Position numbers and translations under genes: made by a program. Of a DNA stretch of 64,000 nucleotides, positions 18,739 to 28,605 are shown piece after piece (positions within the stretch are counted from its first letter, which is position 1; the number at the start of each line of letters is the position of its first letter). This stretch comes from Phenylobacterium sp. J367 (lineage in GTDB: Bacteria > Pseudomonadota > Alphaproteobacteria > Caulobacterales > Caulobacteraceae), in contig NZ_JAJONA010000001.1 of the NCBI RefSeq assembly GCF_024699985.1, positions 3,416,501 through 3,480,500 of the forward strand, in the 5' to 3' direction. The notes beneath the pieces were generated by a model, which saw only the letters and a list, made by a program, of their open reading frames with translations, was not told the origin of the DNA and did no database searches.

Positions 18739-19426
18739 GTGCTTCCTGATCAGTCTTTCCGCCCCAATCCCCCGTGCTGAAGTACCCATCGTGCTCTTAT
18801 CCCGAAGCCGCGTCCGTATTGCGATTAGGGTTAAGAAGCGATCTGGTTCAAGGCCGCCGTCGCAGTCGCGGAATTCGCGGGAAGCGGCCGCGGCGACCGA
18901 TGACGCGTTCTTCAAACCATTCCGGGCTGACGATCGACGCGTGTTACGGAGCCGGATCAGGACATCGGTGGAAACCACCAGCCCGGATCTCGCAATCGGT
19001 CGCGTTCGTCGTTGCAATGGACCAACAGCTCCCGCCGCTCCTCGAACCGCGCGTGCGGCGTCGTTCCGAAGGAGCGCACGCACTTAAAGCGATCGGGGCG
19101 CCCGGACGATCGGCACCGTACACATGGTGCTGCACCAGCAGCACAGCACCCAAAAGTTGACTTCTGCGGATATCTTGACGCCCTCTTCGGCGGCTTGGCG
19201 TTGGCCTATTGATGGCGAAGTCCGGCTTGAGGTTCGCTTCGGCCGGACCTCTGTGGTCCCCTGCGGCCGTACGCTTGGGCTTATCGGCAACGAACTCCTC
19301 ACGACGGGTCAAACGGCTTTCCGGGCCGCCGGTAAGGCCGGTTCGGCGTCCGTGTCCCTTCTCCGGCGCGTCGAACGCGTCGTAAAATCCTGCACACTGT
19401 GCTTAGCACTTTCGGAGGTCCAATTG
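18739..19426. other. Intergenic stretch, no gene recognised
   Basis: About 690 bases between the esterase pseudogene and the monooxygenase, both of which read away from it. It must hold the monooxygenase promoter. Open frames on both strands here (for example 18944-19312, minus) have random, Arg-rich translations and match no family known to me. Confidence 0.4.
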
Positions 19427-21235
19427 ATGAGCGAAACAGCGGCGGCGACGCGGCCCATCGACAAGCAGGCGCTGCTGGAGAGGTACCGGACCGAGCGTGA
19501 CAAGCGCCTGCTGCCGGAGGGGAACGCCCAGTACCTCGAACTCCGGGGCACGCACCTGACCCACTATCTTGAGGATCCCTACACGCCTTTCGTACAGCGC
19601 CCCCGGTGACCGATCACGTCACTTTCACGTTCGTCGGGGGCGGATCTGCCGGCCTCGTGACCGGCGCGCGGCTGATGGAGGCCGGCGTTCGCGACCTGCG
19701 CATCCTCGACAAGGCCGGCGACTTCGGCGGCACGTGGTACTGGAACCGCTATCCCGGTGCTCAGTGCGACACAGCCTCGATGGTTTACTTGCCGCTCCTG
19801 GAGGAGACCGGCCACCGCCCCACCGAGAAATACGCCCATGCCCCGGAGATCCTAGAGCAGTGCCGGCGGATCGGCCGCCAGTACGGCCTCTATGAAAAGG
19901 CGCTGTTCCACACCGAGGTCACAGACCTCTCCTGGGACGAGGCGCGCTCCGCCTGGGTGATCCGAACCAACCGCGGCGACGAGTTCACCACCAGCTTCAT
20001 CGGCCTGGGCACCGGTCCGCTGCACGTGCCCAAGCTGCCGGGCATCCCGGGCATCGAGCGGTTCAGGGGCCATTCGTTCCACACGAGCCGCTGGGACTAC
20101 GCCTACACGGGGGCGATCCGAGTGGCGCGCTGATGGAGAAGCTCGCCGACAAGCGCGTGGCGATCATTGGCACCGGCGCGACCAGCGTCCAGGCGGTGCC
20201 GCACCTCGCTCGCGCCTGCGCCACGCTCTACGTCGTTCAGCGCACCCCCTCGTCGGTGGACGTGCGCGCCAACCAGCCGATCGACCCGGAGTGGTTCGAG
20301 GGGATCGCCACGCCCGGCTGGCAGCAACGCTGGCTGGAGAACTTCACCGAGAACCAGGCGGGCGGCGCGGCCGACGTGGACCTGGTGCAGGACGGCTGGA
20401 CGGACCTCTCGCGGCGGATCCGCGCGAAGATCGCCCAGCTGCCGCCTGATCAGCGCACGCCGATGAACATGCTGGCGGCCTACGAGGACCCGATTTCGAG
20501 AAGATGGAGGAGATCCGCGCCCGCGCCGAGACGATCGTGAAGGACGAGGAGACAGCCGAGAAGCTGAAGGCCTGGTACCGGCAGCTCTGCAAGCGGCCGT
20601 GCTTCCACGACGAGTATCTGGAGGCGTTCAACAATCCGAACACCCACCTCGTCGACACCGACGGCCAGGGCGTCGAGGCGATCACCGACAAGGGGTTCGT
20701 CGTCGCCGGGCGCGAATACGAGGTCGACTGCATCATCTACGCCTCGGGCTTTGAAGTCGGCACCGAGTACAGGCGCCGCGCCGGCTTCGACCTGACGGGG
20801 CGCCACGGGCTGAAGCTGTCAGAGGCGTGGAGCGAGGGGATGCGCTCGCTGCACGGCGTCCACGTGCACGGCTTCCCCAACGCCTTCTTCGTCCAACCAA
20901 CGCAGGGCGCGAACCTCATCTCGAACGTGCCGCACAACCTGACGGAATCGGGCCGCACCATCGCCGCCGTGGTCTCCGCCGCGCTGGAGCGGGGCGCCAA
21001 GGAGGTGGAGGTCACGAGGGAGGCGCAGGAGGCCTGGGTAGAGCTGCTGCTGACCGGCATGGGGCGCATCGTGGGCTCCGCCGACTGCACACCCGGCTAC
21101 TACAATAACGAGGGCCAGGATCCAGGAGCGGCGGCACGCTACAACGTTGGGTTTCCGGCTGGCCCCACCGCCTTCTTCCGCTATCTGGCGGGCTGGCGCA
21201 GCAGCGGCGACTTCGAGGGACTGGCGTTCCGCTAG
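19427..21235 (+). pseudogene. Baeyer-Villiger-type flavin monooxygenase (three -1 frameshifts)
   Basis: A class B flavoprotein monooxygenase of about 600 residues that would insert oxygen next to a ketone using FAD and NADPH. In order: SETAAATRPIDKQALLERYRTERDKR (typical N-terminus), FAD site (FVGGGSAGLVTGARL), GGTWYWNRYPGAQCD, the BVMO fingerprint region FRGHSFHTSRWDY, NADPH site IIGTGATSVQ, and the C-terminal CIIYASGFEVGTEY. Three missing bases (near 19605, 20112 and 20492, each in a C or G run) break it. The start ATG has CGGAGGT upstream. It may be intact if the gaps are sequencing errors. A ketone, steroid or cyclic substrate is typical for the family; none can be named. Confidence 0.85.
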
Positions 21236-21319
21236 TGCCCCACTTCAGAAGTTCGCCGGCTCGTGATTGCTCGCGATGGCGTTGTAGACGCACAAGCGTT
21301 CGACGGGAAGCAAGGAGTC

Positions 21320-21478
21320 GAGGCCGTGTAAAAGCTCAGCCGCCGGAATCTTCGGCGCAATGATCTTGCTCGCGCATGTACTCGCGGGCCGGTCGGCGCA
21401 AAATCCAGCCATGTTTCGCCTGTTGCGCGGCGGGATCTTGCGCGGGATTTTGGCCGCGGCGAGTTTTTACACGGCCTC
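21320..21478. repeat. Inverted repeat pair, 159-bp MITE-like segment
   Basis: GAGGCCGTGTAAAAGCTC (21320-21337) and GAGTTTTTACACGGCCTC (21461-21478) are inverted copies, 17 of 18 bases matching. The spacing and position beside IS remnants suggest the ends of a short non-coding element or a collapsed insertion sequence. No family is recognised. Confidence 0.5.
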
Positions 21479-21489
21479 AGTCAGTCTCA

Positions 21490-21830
21490 GCGGACTTGGT
21501 CCACAGCGAAAGGGCTTAGGATCGGCGTTGTGGCGGTCGATGAAGGCTGAGATGTCGCCTCAAGATCGGCGACATGCGATCGACGCCGCGGCAGATATAC
21601 CTCTCCGTTAGCAGGGCGAAGAACGGTTCGACCTGATTGAGCCAGGAGGAGCTTTGTGGGTCAGGTGGACGTGCCAGCGGCGCCGCTTCTCCAGCCATGC
21701 GCGGAGCGGGATCTTCTCTGTGCGTAGTTGTCCATGACCGAGCGGACGTCCAGGTCCTTTGGGCAGGTTGGCCTCGACGTCGTCGAGGACCTGCGGAACT
21801 CCACCGGCCGTGGTGAGAAGCACGTGCCGA
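21490..21830 (-). pseudogene. IS630-family transposase remnant (C-terminal half)
   Basis: Fragments of a DDE transposase in more than one frame: VPQVLDDVEANLPK, then DVRSVMDNYA (second catalytic Asp in MDNY), RAWLEKRRRWHVHL, SSWLNQVEPFFALLTER (the family's SWLNQVE motif with catalytic Glu) and HNADPKPF near 21500. Order and spacing fit IS630, but several frameshifts separate the pieces and the N-terminal half is missing. It lies directly against the IstB fragment, so it probably inserted into it. Confidence 0.75.
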
Positions 21831-22130
21831 TCATTTTGCTGATGGCGGCCGATCCAATCGCCGGCGACGAGGCGGGCGAGCAGCGCGCGGTCCAGGCCGC
21901 GCGGCGTCTTCAGGTCGAGGTCTTCGACACAGGCGTCCTGGCGGAGCGCGGCAAACTTCAGCCGTGCGGTCAGCCGCTTGCTGTCGAACTCGGCCGCCTC
22001 GCGGTCGGCCATGATGCCGATGCGCTCCTCGAAGCTGAACGCGGGGATCGTCAACGAGGCCTTCGGCGAAGAGCGGCCGCACCTCAGACCGCTGCCGTTG
22101 GCGCCGTTCCGCTCGGTACTGCGCCTGGAG
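21830..22130 (-). pseudogene. istB: IS21 helper ATPase IstB, N-terminal remnant
   Basis: The segment FSFEERIGIMADREAAEFDSKRLTARL, then AALRQDACVEDLDLKTPRGLDRALLARLVAGDWIGRHQ, is the standard IstB sequence just before the Walker A motif. It stops where the IS630 fragment begins, so the ATPase domain is lost. It lies downstream of istA on the same strand, as in IS21 elements. Confidence 0.75.
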
Positions 22131-22304
22131 CGGCGGATCTCGCGCGAGGGTACACCACGCCGTCGTCATCCAGATCGAGGGCTCAAGCTACCGGTTGCGC
22201 CAGCACGCCGAGCTAATGCCCGAGCACGTCCGCTCCAAGGCCAGCATCGCGCCGCCCGCCGTGACGCCCATCCCGCCTCCTCGGGGTCGCCCTCCGAAAA
22301 ATGG

Positions 22305-23777
22305 CTACGCCAACCCAGTGGGCTGACCGGCGGAAGTGGGGATTTTTACTTCGGCGGTTCCGCGGATTTTTCGAGCGGCGTTGACAGCGCGCTGGCAGGC
22401 CGCCTTCAGACGGGCGCGGCCGTAGCTCTTCTCCAGGGCCAGGATGCCCATGCAGCTGCGGAAGCCCTGCTCCGGATGCGGCCGCTCGGCCATGATGGCC
22501 GAGACCAGCGCCGCCGCCGCCGGGCCGATCTTCTGCGCGCCGGCCATGAGGCGCGCCGGCGTCCATTCGGCGTGCCGGCGGTGCAAGCTGGGCATGTGCT
22601 CGGGGATCGTCGTGTGGCCGCGGCGGCCTGGGGACCGGGCGTGGCTGGCGACGCGCTGGCCCTTGTGGAAGACCTCCACCGTGCGCTCGCTCATCCGCAC
22701 GTCGACCTGCTCGCGGATCAGCCGGTAGGGGACGGAGTACCAGGAGCCGTCGATCTCGACGTGGTAGTCGAGCCCCGCCCGGCAGACCTTCCACTCGGCG
22801 AAGGCGTGGGCGCCGCCGGCAGCGGCTTCAGCGCCGGGGCGTCCACCTGGGCGAAGAGCTCCGCGCGGCTCAGGCCGTAGGCGCGCATCACCCGCCCGTT
22901 GAGCTCGGCCACCAGCTCGGCGATTGCGGCGTTGAGCTCCGCCAGCCCGAAGACGCGCCGGTTGCGCAGCCGCGCCAGGATCCAGCGCTCGGCCAGCAGC
23001 ACCGCCTGCTCGACCTTGGCCTTGTCGCGCGGCTTGTAGGGCCGCGCCGGGATCACCGCGGTCCCGTAGTGCCGCGCCAGGTCCTGGTAGGTGCGGTTGA
23101 TCTGCGGCTCGTAGCGGTCGCCGCGCGCCACGCCCGCCTTGAGGTTGTCGCAGACGATGGTCGCCGGGACCCGCCGAGGGCGGCGAAGAGCCCGACATGG
23201 CAGCCGATCCAGTCCGCCAGGCCCTCGCTCGGCCGGGCCTCGGCATAGACGTAGCTCGACGCCCCATGGCGGCCACGAAGAGCTTCATCGGCCGGACCGC
23301 GCCGGTCTCGGGATCGATCACCTCGAGGGTGTCGCCGGCGTAGTCGACGAAGACCTTCTCGCCGCCCACGTGCCGCTGGCGCCTGGTCGGCGCCTGCCGC
23401 GCCTTCCAGGCGTCGTAGTGCTGGCAGAACCAGGCGTAGCCGTAACCTTCGGGATGCTCCGCCCGGTACTCCTGCCACAAGAGCGAGCGAGTCACGCCCT
23501 TGCGCCGCAGCTCCCGGTCCACGGCCGCCCAGTCCGGCTCGGCCCGCGGCGCCTTGCTCGGCGGCTGGCCGGGGAACAGCCTCCGCTCCAGCGCGGTGTC
23601 GTCCAGCGCCTCGGGCAACGGCCAGCCCAGCCCCGCCACCTGGGCCCGCTGCAGGTAGTCGCTCACCGCGCCCTTGCTGATCCCCAGCGACCTCGCGATC
23701 AGCCGGGTGCTCAGGCCGACCTCGAACCTCAGGCGCAACAACTCTCGTATCCGGCGCATCGACAATCTCTCGCTCGG
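22305..23777 (-). pseudogene. istA: IS21-family transposase IstA (three -1 frameshifts)
   Basis: Starts MPSERLSMRRIRELLRLRFE with an HTH (STRLIARSLGISKGAVSDYL). The DDE core is recognisable across frames: VGGEKVFVDYAGDTLEV (first Asp), [33 protein letters not shown] (second Asp), ..[31 protein letters not shown] (Glu). The C-terminal part ends [24 protein letters not shown]...ARLKAACQRAVNA. Frames change near 23265, 23165 and 22815, each fixed by adding one G. The last 25 residues do not look like IstA, so the 3' end is probably truncated. Terminal repeats lie upstream at 23858-23932. Confidence 0.85.
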
Positions 23778-23857
23778 CATCGGGTCCCCCTGCTCACACA
23801 CAGAGGGGCTCCTTAGCCCTCAGATTGTCGGCCGAACCGTGCTCACCCCTTCAGGTC

Positions 23858-23932
23858 AGGGGCGCCCACCATCCCGTGGAATGGCTGCCCACCTTCGCGT
23901 GGAGTCCGTGCCCACCATCACGTGGAATTCGC
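23858..23932 (-). repeat. Multiple terminal repeats of the IS21 element
   Basis: Three imperfect direct copies of a CCCACC-NNC-CGTGGA motif (GCCCACCATCCCGTGGAAT, GCCCACCTTCGCGTGGAGT, GCCCACCATCACGTGGAAT) follow each other every 22-23 bases. Repeated transposase-binding sites just upstream of istA are a hallmark of IS21 ends. This marks the outer, istA-proximal end of the element. Confidence 0.75.
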
Positions 23933-24130
23933 ACCTTATTCTCAAGCTGAAGCACTTCCGGCACGTCGCGACACCCTTCGAAAAGCTCGGTGCGACCGAT
24001 CCGTTTGTAGCGCCGGAAAGTGCGTCGGGTCAGGATTGCGTCACTGCATATCGTCTCAGCCAATCCTGACGCCAGCGTCACGTTGACAGCGCCTTGCGGC
24101 GGTATCAGGCTACTCTGCGGAGGACCGCCA

Positions 24131-25180
24131 ATGGCCAAGCTGCGCTACAGCCGGGACGAGCTGATCGAGAGCCACACCTTCGCCCGGCCTCATGAGGCGG
24201 CGGCTACCGGCTGCACGGCGGGCTGGATTCCGCGGGCGCCTATGTCTCGCCCCGGGTGAAGAATCGCTGGCCGGCGGTGGCGGCCTGGAGCGCGGCGCTT
24301 CAGGCGCGCGGCTTCCCACTACTCGACGCCACCACGAGCCTGCTCAAGCTCCCCAACTATCCGAACGTCGCCCAGGAGCGGCTCTTGCTTTCGGCGGGCT
24401 TCGGTCAATTGCTCTGGAACTCGCTCACCGTCACCGGCGTGATCGAGGCGCGCGGCAAGGTGCTTGCCACGACCGCCATGCCTAACATCCAGGACGTCGT
24501 GGTCGAAGACCTCTCCGAAACGACGCTCGGCCACCTGCAAGCGGCCTCTTCGAAGCCCACGGCTGGGACGAGGGCGGGGGCGATCCGCGCACGCCAGGCC
24601 TCGGGCTCACGACCAGATGTGGTTCGCCGTCCGCGACGCCGTCTTCGGCAAGGACGCCTACCCCCTGCCCGAGGTCCCGGAGAACATTTCGCGCCCCGAG
24701 TCCGGCGAGCGCGAGCTGCCCGACCTGCCGCCGCAGTTCGAGGCGCTGATCAAGATGCTCATGAACGTGCTTCTCATCGAGGTGCGCGCCGAGAGCTTCT
24801 TCGCCTTCTGCTGCGCCGTCTTCCGCAGTCCGGCCAACTTCACCGACCGCCGGGCGGCGGCCGAGCAGGCCGCGCAGATCGTTGAGCGCATCCGTCAAGA
24901 CGAGGCGATTCACGTAGCCTATCTCCGCGTGGCGCTTTCCGAGCTCCGCAGCTTCACGCTCAAAACAGTCTCCGGCGGGATGAAGCCTGCCGCAGCGGTT
25001 CTTGATCCCCTCTGGGCCCAGATGGTCGAGTGGCACGGCCGGCGAGAGCGCGAGCTCGCCCGCGAACGCACCCGCGCCGACATCGGCTGCCAGGTCATCG
25101 CCGGACTCGGCGACACTAAGGGCAAGGCATTCCTGAAGGAGTTCGACGCGCTCGGCGAGAAAGAGCCGATTCCAGCCTAG
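24131..25180 (+). pseudogene. Helical protein with ferritin-like look (three -1 frameshifts)
   Basis: About 350 residues, starting MAKLRYSRDELIESHTF after a good ribosome site (GGAGGA). N-terminal part: KNRWPAVAAWSAALQARGFPLL...LPNYPNVAQERLLLSAGFGQLLWNSLTVTG. C-terminal part is all helix: FEALIKMLMNVLLIEVRAESFFAFCCAVF, then AAQIVERIRQDEAIHVAYLRVALSELRS, with an ExxH (EAIH) as in diiron ferritin-like proteins. Frames break near 24200, 24545 and 24618, each by one missing base next to G runs. The gene may be whole in reality. I do not recognise the family. It lies on the same strand as the monooxygenase, separated only by IS debris, so the two may once have been neighbours. Confidence 0.6.
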
Positions 25181-25276
25181 ATGTCCTTGCCAAGAACGTT
25201 GTCAGTTTTTGCCAGGGGCTGAGGTCTTCGAGGCCGGCGTTGGGGCGGTGGAGGTTGTAGGCGCTGAGCTATGAAC

Positions 25277-26235
25277 TTAGCGCCGCACGATGCAGCGGAA
25301 CCCGATGTGCGAGGTCGGGCTATCGATCGGCTGCGGGTGGCGGGCGGCAGGCCGATAGCGCTGGCAATAGTTTTCAGCGCACAGATGCGAGCCGCCTTTG
25401 AGCACCTTCCGCGGAATCCGCATGTGCTGCGTCGCCGGATCGTAGCTTTCGTGTTCGGCGGCGGTGCGCGCGCGGGCAGGCGCGCAGCAGTTCCGCCCCG
25501 TCTCTGCGGCCCCCTCGGCATACCAATCGGTCGTCCACTCCCATACATTGCCGATCATATCGTAGAGACCATAGCCGTTCGGCGGATAGACTCCGACGGG
25601 CGAGGTCCGCTCATAGCCGTCGGCAAGCGTATTCTCTTCGGGGAAGCGGCCTTGCCAGTAATTGGCTTGGGGTTTGCCATCCGGCTCGAACGTCTCGCCC
25701 CAAGAATAGGTGGCCCCGGCGAGGCCGCCCCGCGCAGCATACTCCCATTCCGCCTCGGTAGGCAGCGTCTTCCCCTCCAACGGGCGTAGGCCATCGCGTC
25801 CCCATAGCTCACGTGAACCACCGGATGATCGGGGATATCCTCGGCGCGGCTATGGGGTCCGAGGGGATGCCGCCAGTCAGCGCCGAAGACGAAGCTCCAC
25901 CAACGGGTGGGGTCTTCCGTCCCGGTTGGCGTATCCGGCGGCATGAATACGGCCGACCCGGCGACCGCCATCTCCGGCGGCATGCCTGGGTAATCTCGTG
26001 GATCGGGGGCGACTTCGGCCAAAGTCCGGTATCCTGTCGCGTTTACGAAAGCGGCGAACTCGCGGTTTGTCACTGGATGCTCATCGATCCAGAAGTCGCC
26101 GACGCTGGCGCTGCGCACAGGCGCCTCTTCGGGATATCGGTCGGCAGCGCCCATTAGGAATACGCCACCGCGGATGAGGCGCATGCCCAAAAGCTTTGAG
26201 CGCCGAGCCGGCTTGGACTTCAGGATTCGCGACAT
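25277..26235 (-). CDS. Formylglycine-generating enzyme (sulfatase-modifying factor, frameshifted near 25785)
   Basis: Converts the active-site cysteine of sulfatases to formylglycine. The FGE-sulfatase fold is complete: MRLIRGGVFLMGAADRYPEEAP at the start, DFWIDEHPVTNREFAAFVNATGY, HPVVHVSYGDAMAYARW, LPTEAEWEYAARGG, YGLYDMIGNVWEWTTDWY, and the end GFRC. The redox pair needed for real FGE activity is present (LCAENYCQRYR, the CxxxYC motif), which separates it from related non-FGE proteins. One frame change near 25785 splits it. Start uncertain (ATG 26235 chosen; 26184 is possible). It sits at the end of the lacI-glk-permease unit and would activate the two sulfatases encoded nearby. Confidence 0.88.
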
Positions 26236-26488
26236 CAGGTGGTTGACGATGCTGCTATGGCAAAGAGACAAGGCGGCGGAGGGAGGAGATGGGGACAGGC
26301 GGCGCAGACTTGTAGGTCTTTCAGCCCAATCGCGGGTGTATCATCGCGCATGACGCCCTGGCCGAGCAAGGCACGTGGCGCACCTGACATCGTATGATCA
26401 ACTCCGCCGACAAGGCGCCGCCGGCTGCCACGCAACCGCATTGCCCCCTAAAGCCGTGACAAGCTCGTTGGAAACGACACCCACGCGC

Positions 26489-27488
26489 TCAGTCCCGCGG
26501 AGGCGGGGCGGTGGAGGCTCGGACCTCGAGCTCGAATGGAAGCTCGATCTCGGCCTTGACCGACTTGCCGTTCAGCAGCGCCTCGACCGCGGACCATCCC
26601 ATCTCCTCCAGAGGCTGGCGGATGGTGGTCAGCGCCGGCCATATTTGACGGCTGAGCGGGATGTCGTCGAACCCCGCGAGCGAAAGGTCCTGCGGCACGC
26701 TGATGCCTTGCTCGCGGGCGGCGATGACGACGCCCAGGGCCATCTCGTCGTTGGTCGCGAACACTGCGGTGGGCCGTTCGCGCATCGACAACAGTTTGCG
26801 CCCCGCTTCGACACCGGACTGCAGGTCAAAATAACCCTGTGCCACGAGCTTTGCGTCAGAATCGCACGCCCGCCGCCGTCAGCGCCTCGCGATAGCCGTC
26901 GAGCCGCTTCGCAGCGGCAGAATGCTCAGGGTGTCCCCGGATGATGCCGATCCGCCGGTGCCCGAGCGACAGCAGATGCGCGGTCACCGAGCGGCCCGCG
27001 CCCTGTTCGTCCATGAAGATGCGGATGTCATTCCCGGGAACGGCGCCCGCGATGCGTGCGACGCGGACGTTCTGTCGCTTGAGCGCGGCAACCAAGTCGG
27101 CGTTGTCGGACAGCGGTGGCGTCAAGATGATCCCGTCGGGGGCGAGCATTACCATCAGCCGGTGGATGACGTCGCTCGACGTCTCCGACCTGCTGTTGAT
27201 GGGTTCGACGACGAGGTGACAGCCGAGCTCCCGGCAGCGCCGCGCCGCGCCAGCTTGCACCGCGAAGACGTAGGCTGGGTTGGGGTTGTCATAGAGATAG
27301 GCGATCAGGAAGGACCGCTTGCCCGCCAGGCGGCGGGCCGCCTGGTTTGGCAGATAATTGAGGGCCGCTGCCGCCCCCTGAACGCGCTTGCGAAGCTCCT
27401 CGCGGACGTGAGGCTCATTATTCAAGACCCGCGAGACAGTCTTCATCGAAACCCCCGCGTGTCTCGCAACGTCTTCGATGGTCGCCAA
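26489..27488 (-). CDS. LacI-family transcriptional regulator (apparent +1 frameshift near 26862)
   Basis: A repressor of the LacI/GalR type, about 333 residues. HTH: ATIEDVARHAGVSMKTVSRVLNNEPHVREELRKRV, hinge LNYLPNQAARRLAGKRS, then the periplasmic-binding-like core ending in GFDDIPLSRQIWPALTTIRQPLEEMG. The frame breaks after AAGVRF with an extra T before DAKLVAQGYFD. The only start in frame is TTG at 27488; an ATG at 27505 is out of frame, which may hide one more indel. It lies with glk and the sugar permease, and it is the obvious candidate to bind the four identical 12-bp palindromes in this island. Confidence 0.9.
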
Positions 27489-27548
27489 TTCAGTGCCTTA
27501 CTCATGTCTGGGCCCCGCGGTGCGAAGCCTCACCATCACGGGATCACT

Positions 27549-28582
27549 CTAAACCGGGCGATCGTTCCGACAACCCAGTGCCCGGGCGTTCACCGGACGA
27601 CAAGCTCCGGCGTCGGCGGGCTTGGCAGTCACCGGTGCGAGGGTGGCGGCGCCGATCAGGGCGGCATGAGGATAGACGATCACGTCGGACCGAATCTGGG
27701 CCGTATAGGCGCTGAAGCGTCCCTTGTCTTCAAAACGGCGACGGAATCCGCCGGACTGCAGGAGGGAGACCATGCGCGGCGCGATGCCGCCGGCGAGGAA
27801 CACCCCGCCTCGGGCGCCGAAGGCGAGCGCGAAATCCCCGGCGACGGAGCCGTAGACCTCGCAGAACCGCTCAAGGGTCTCGGCGCAGACCGCGTCGCCC
27901 GTCAGGCCCCGACTCACGATGTCGTGGGCCTTGAGCCGCGTCTCGTCGCGGCCATGGACGCGCGCCAGCGCCCAGTGAAGGTCCCCGATGCCGCCGCCCG
28001 ACAGGATTCTCTCGACGGAGACGCGCCCGTATCGACCGGTGAGGACCTTCAGGATCTCGATTTCAAGATCGTTGCAGGGTGCGAATGCCGCGTGCCCGCC
28101 CTCGCTCACCACAGTCATGGAGCAGCCATCGCAGCGTGCGAGGGCGCTCACGCCGAACCCGGTGCCGGCCCCGACAATGGCGATGTTCTCGCCCGGGCTT
28201 CGCTCCAGGTCAGGACCGATCCCGGCTACATCGTCCTGAACAAGGACCGGGCAGGCCGCCGCGAGCGCCGTGTAGTCATTGATCAGCCTCGCGGTTTGGA
28301 AGCCGGCGGCGCGCAGACGTTCTTCCGACAGTCGCCAGGCTCCGTTCGTGGTTGACGCCTCCCCCCTCTAACCGGACCAGCAATCGCTATAACGGCGGAA
28401 GAGGGCCGCAGCAAACCCGTCGTCTCGAAATACCGGTCGATGGCCTCTTCGGGGCTCGCGAATTCCGCGCAGACCAGGCTCAACGGTTGGCGGAGTTCTG
28501 CCCTCGCGCCGGCGGGGTCGGCGACCGCGAAGCGCGCGTTCGTGCCGCCGATGTCGCCGACGAGACACTGGTTGGAAGTCAA
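27549..28582 (-). CDS. glk: Glucokinase (apparent -1 frameshift near 28365)
   Basis: ATP-dependent glucose kinase of the Glk family (not ROK), about 344 residues. The start CLVGDIGGTNARFAVAD is the phosphate-1 motif; IAIAGPV, TNGAWRL and LINDYTALA follow; then VGAGTGFGVSAL, VVSEGGHAAFAP and FGARGGVFLAGGIAPRM. The frame change is in a run of G on the coding strand (28361-28367): GPVRGG continues in the next frame as EASTTNGAWRL. It lies 24 bases after the permease gene and would phosphorylate the imported sugar. Confidence 0.9.
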
Positions 28583-28605
28583 AGTGTGTATCTCCCGAAG
28601 TGTGG

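Noticed and set aside
18944..19312. Open frame of 122 codons in the gap before the monooxygenase
   Set aside because: Arg/Pro-rich translation, no ribosome site, no family; consistent with chance in high-GC DNA.
22153..22326. Plus-strand frame ending PRGRPPKNGYANPVG near the istA end
   Set aside because: It looks like a basic tail of some transposase-linked protein but I could not place it in a family, so it is left as IS debris.
25193..25204. AAGAACGTTGTC, a possible fifth LacI operator
   Set aside because: Two mismatches to the 12-mer, and it lies behind the 3' end of the FGE gene with no gene start nearby.
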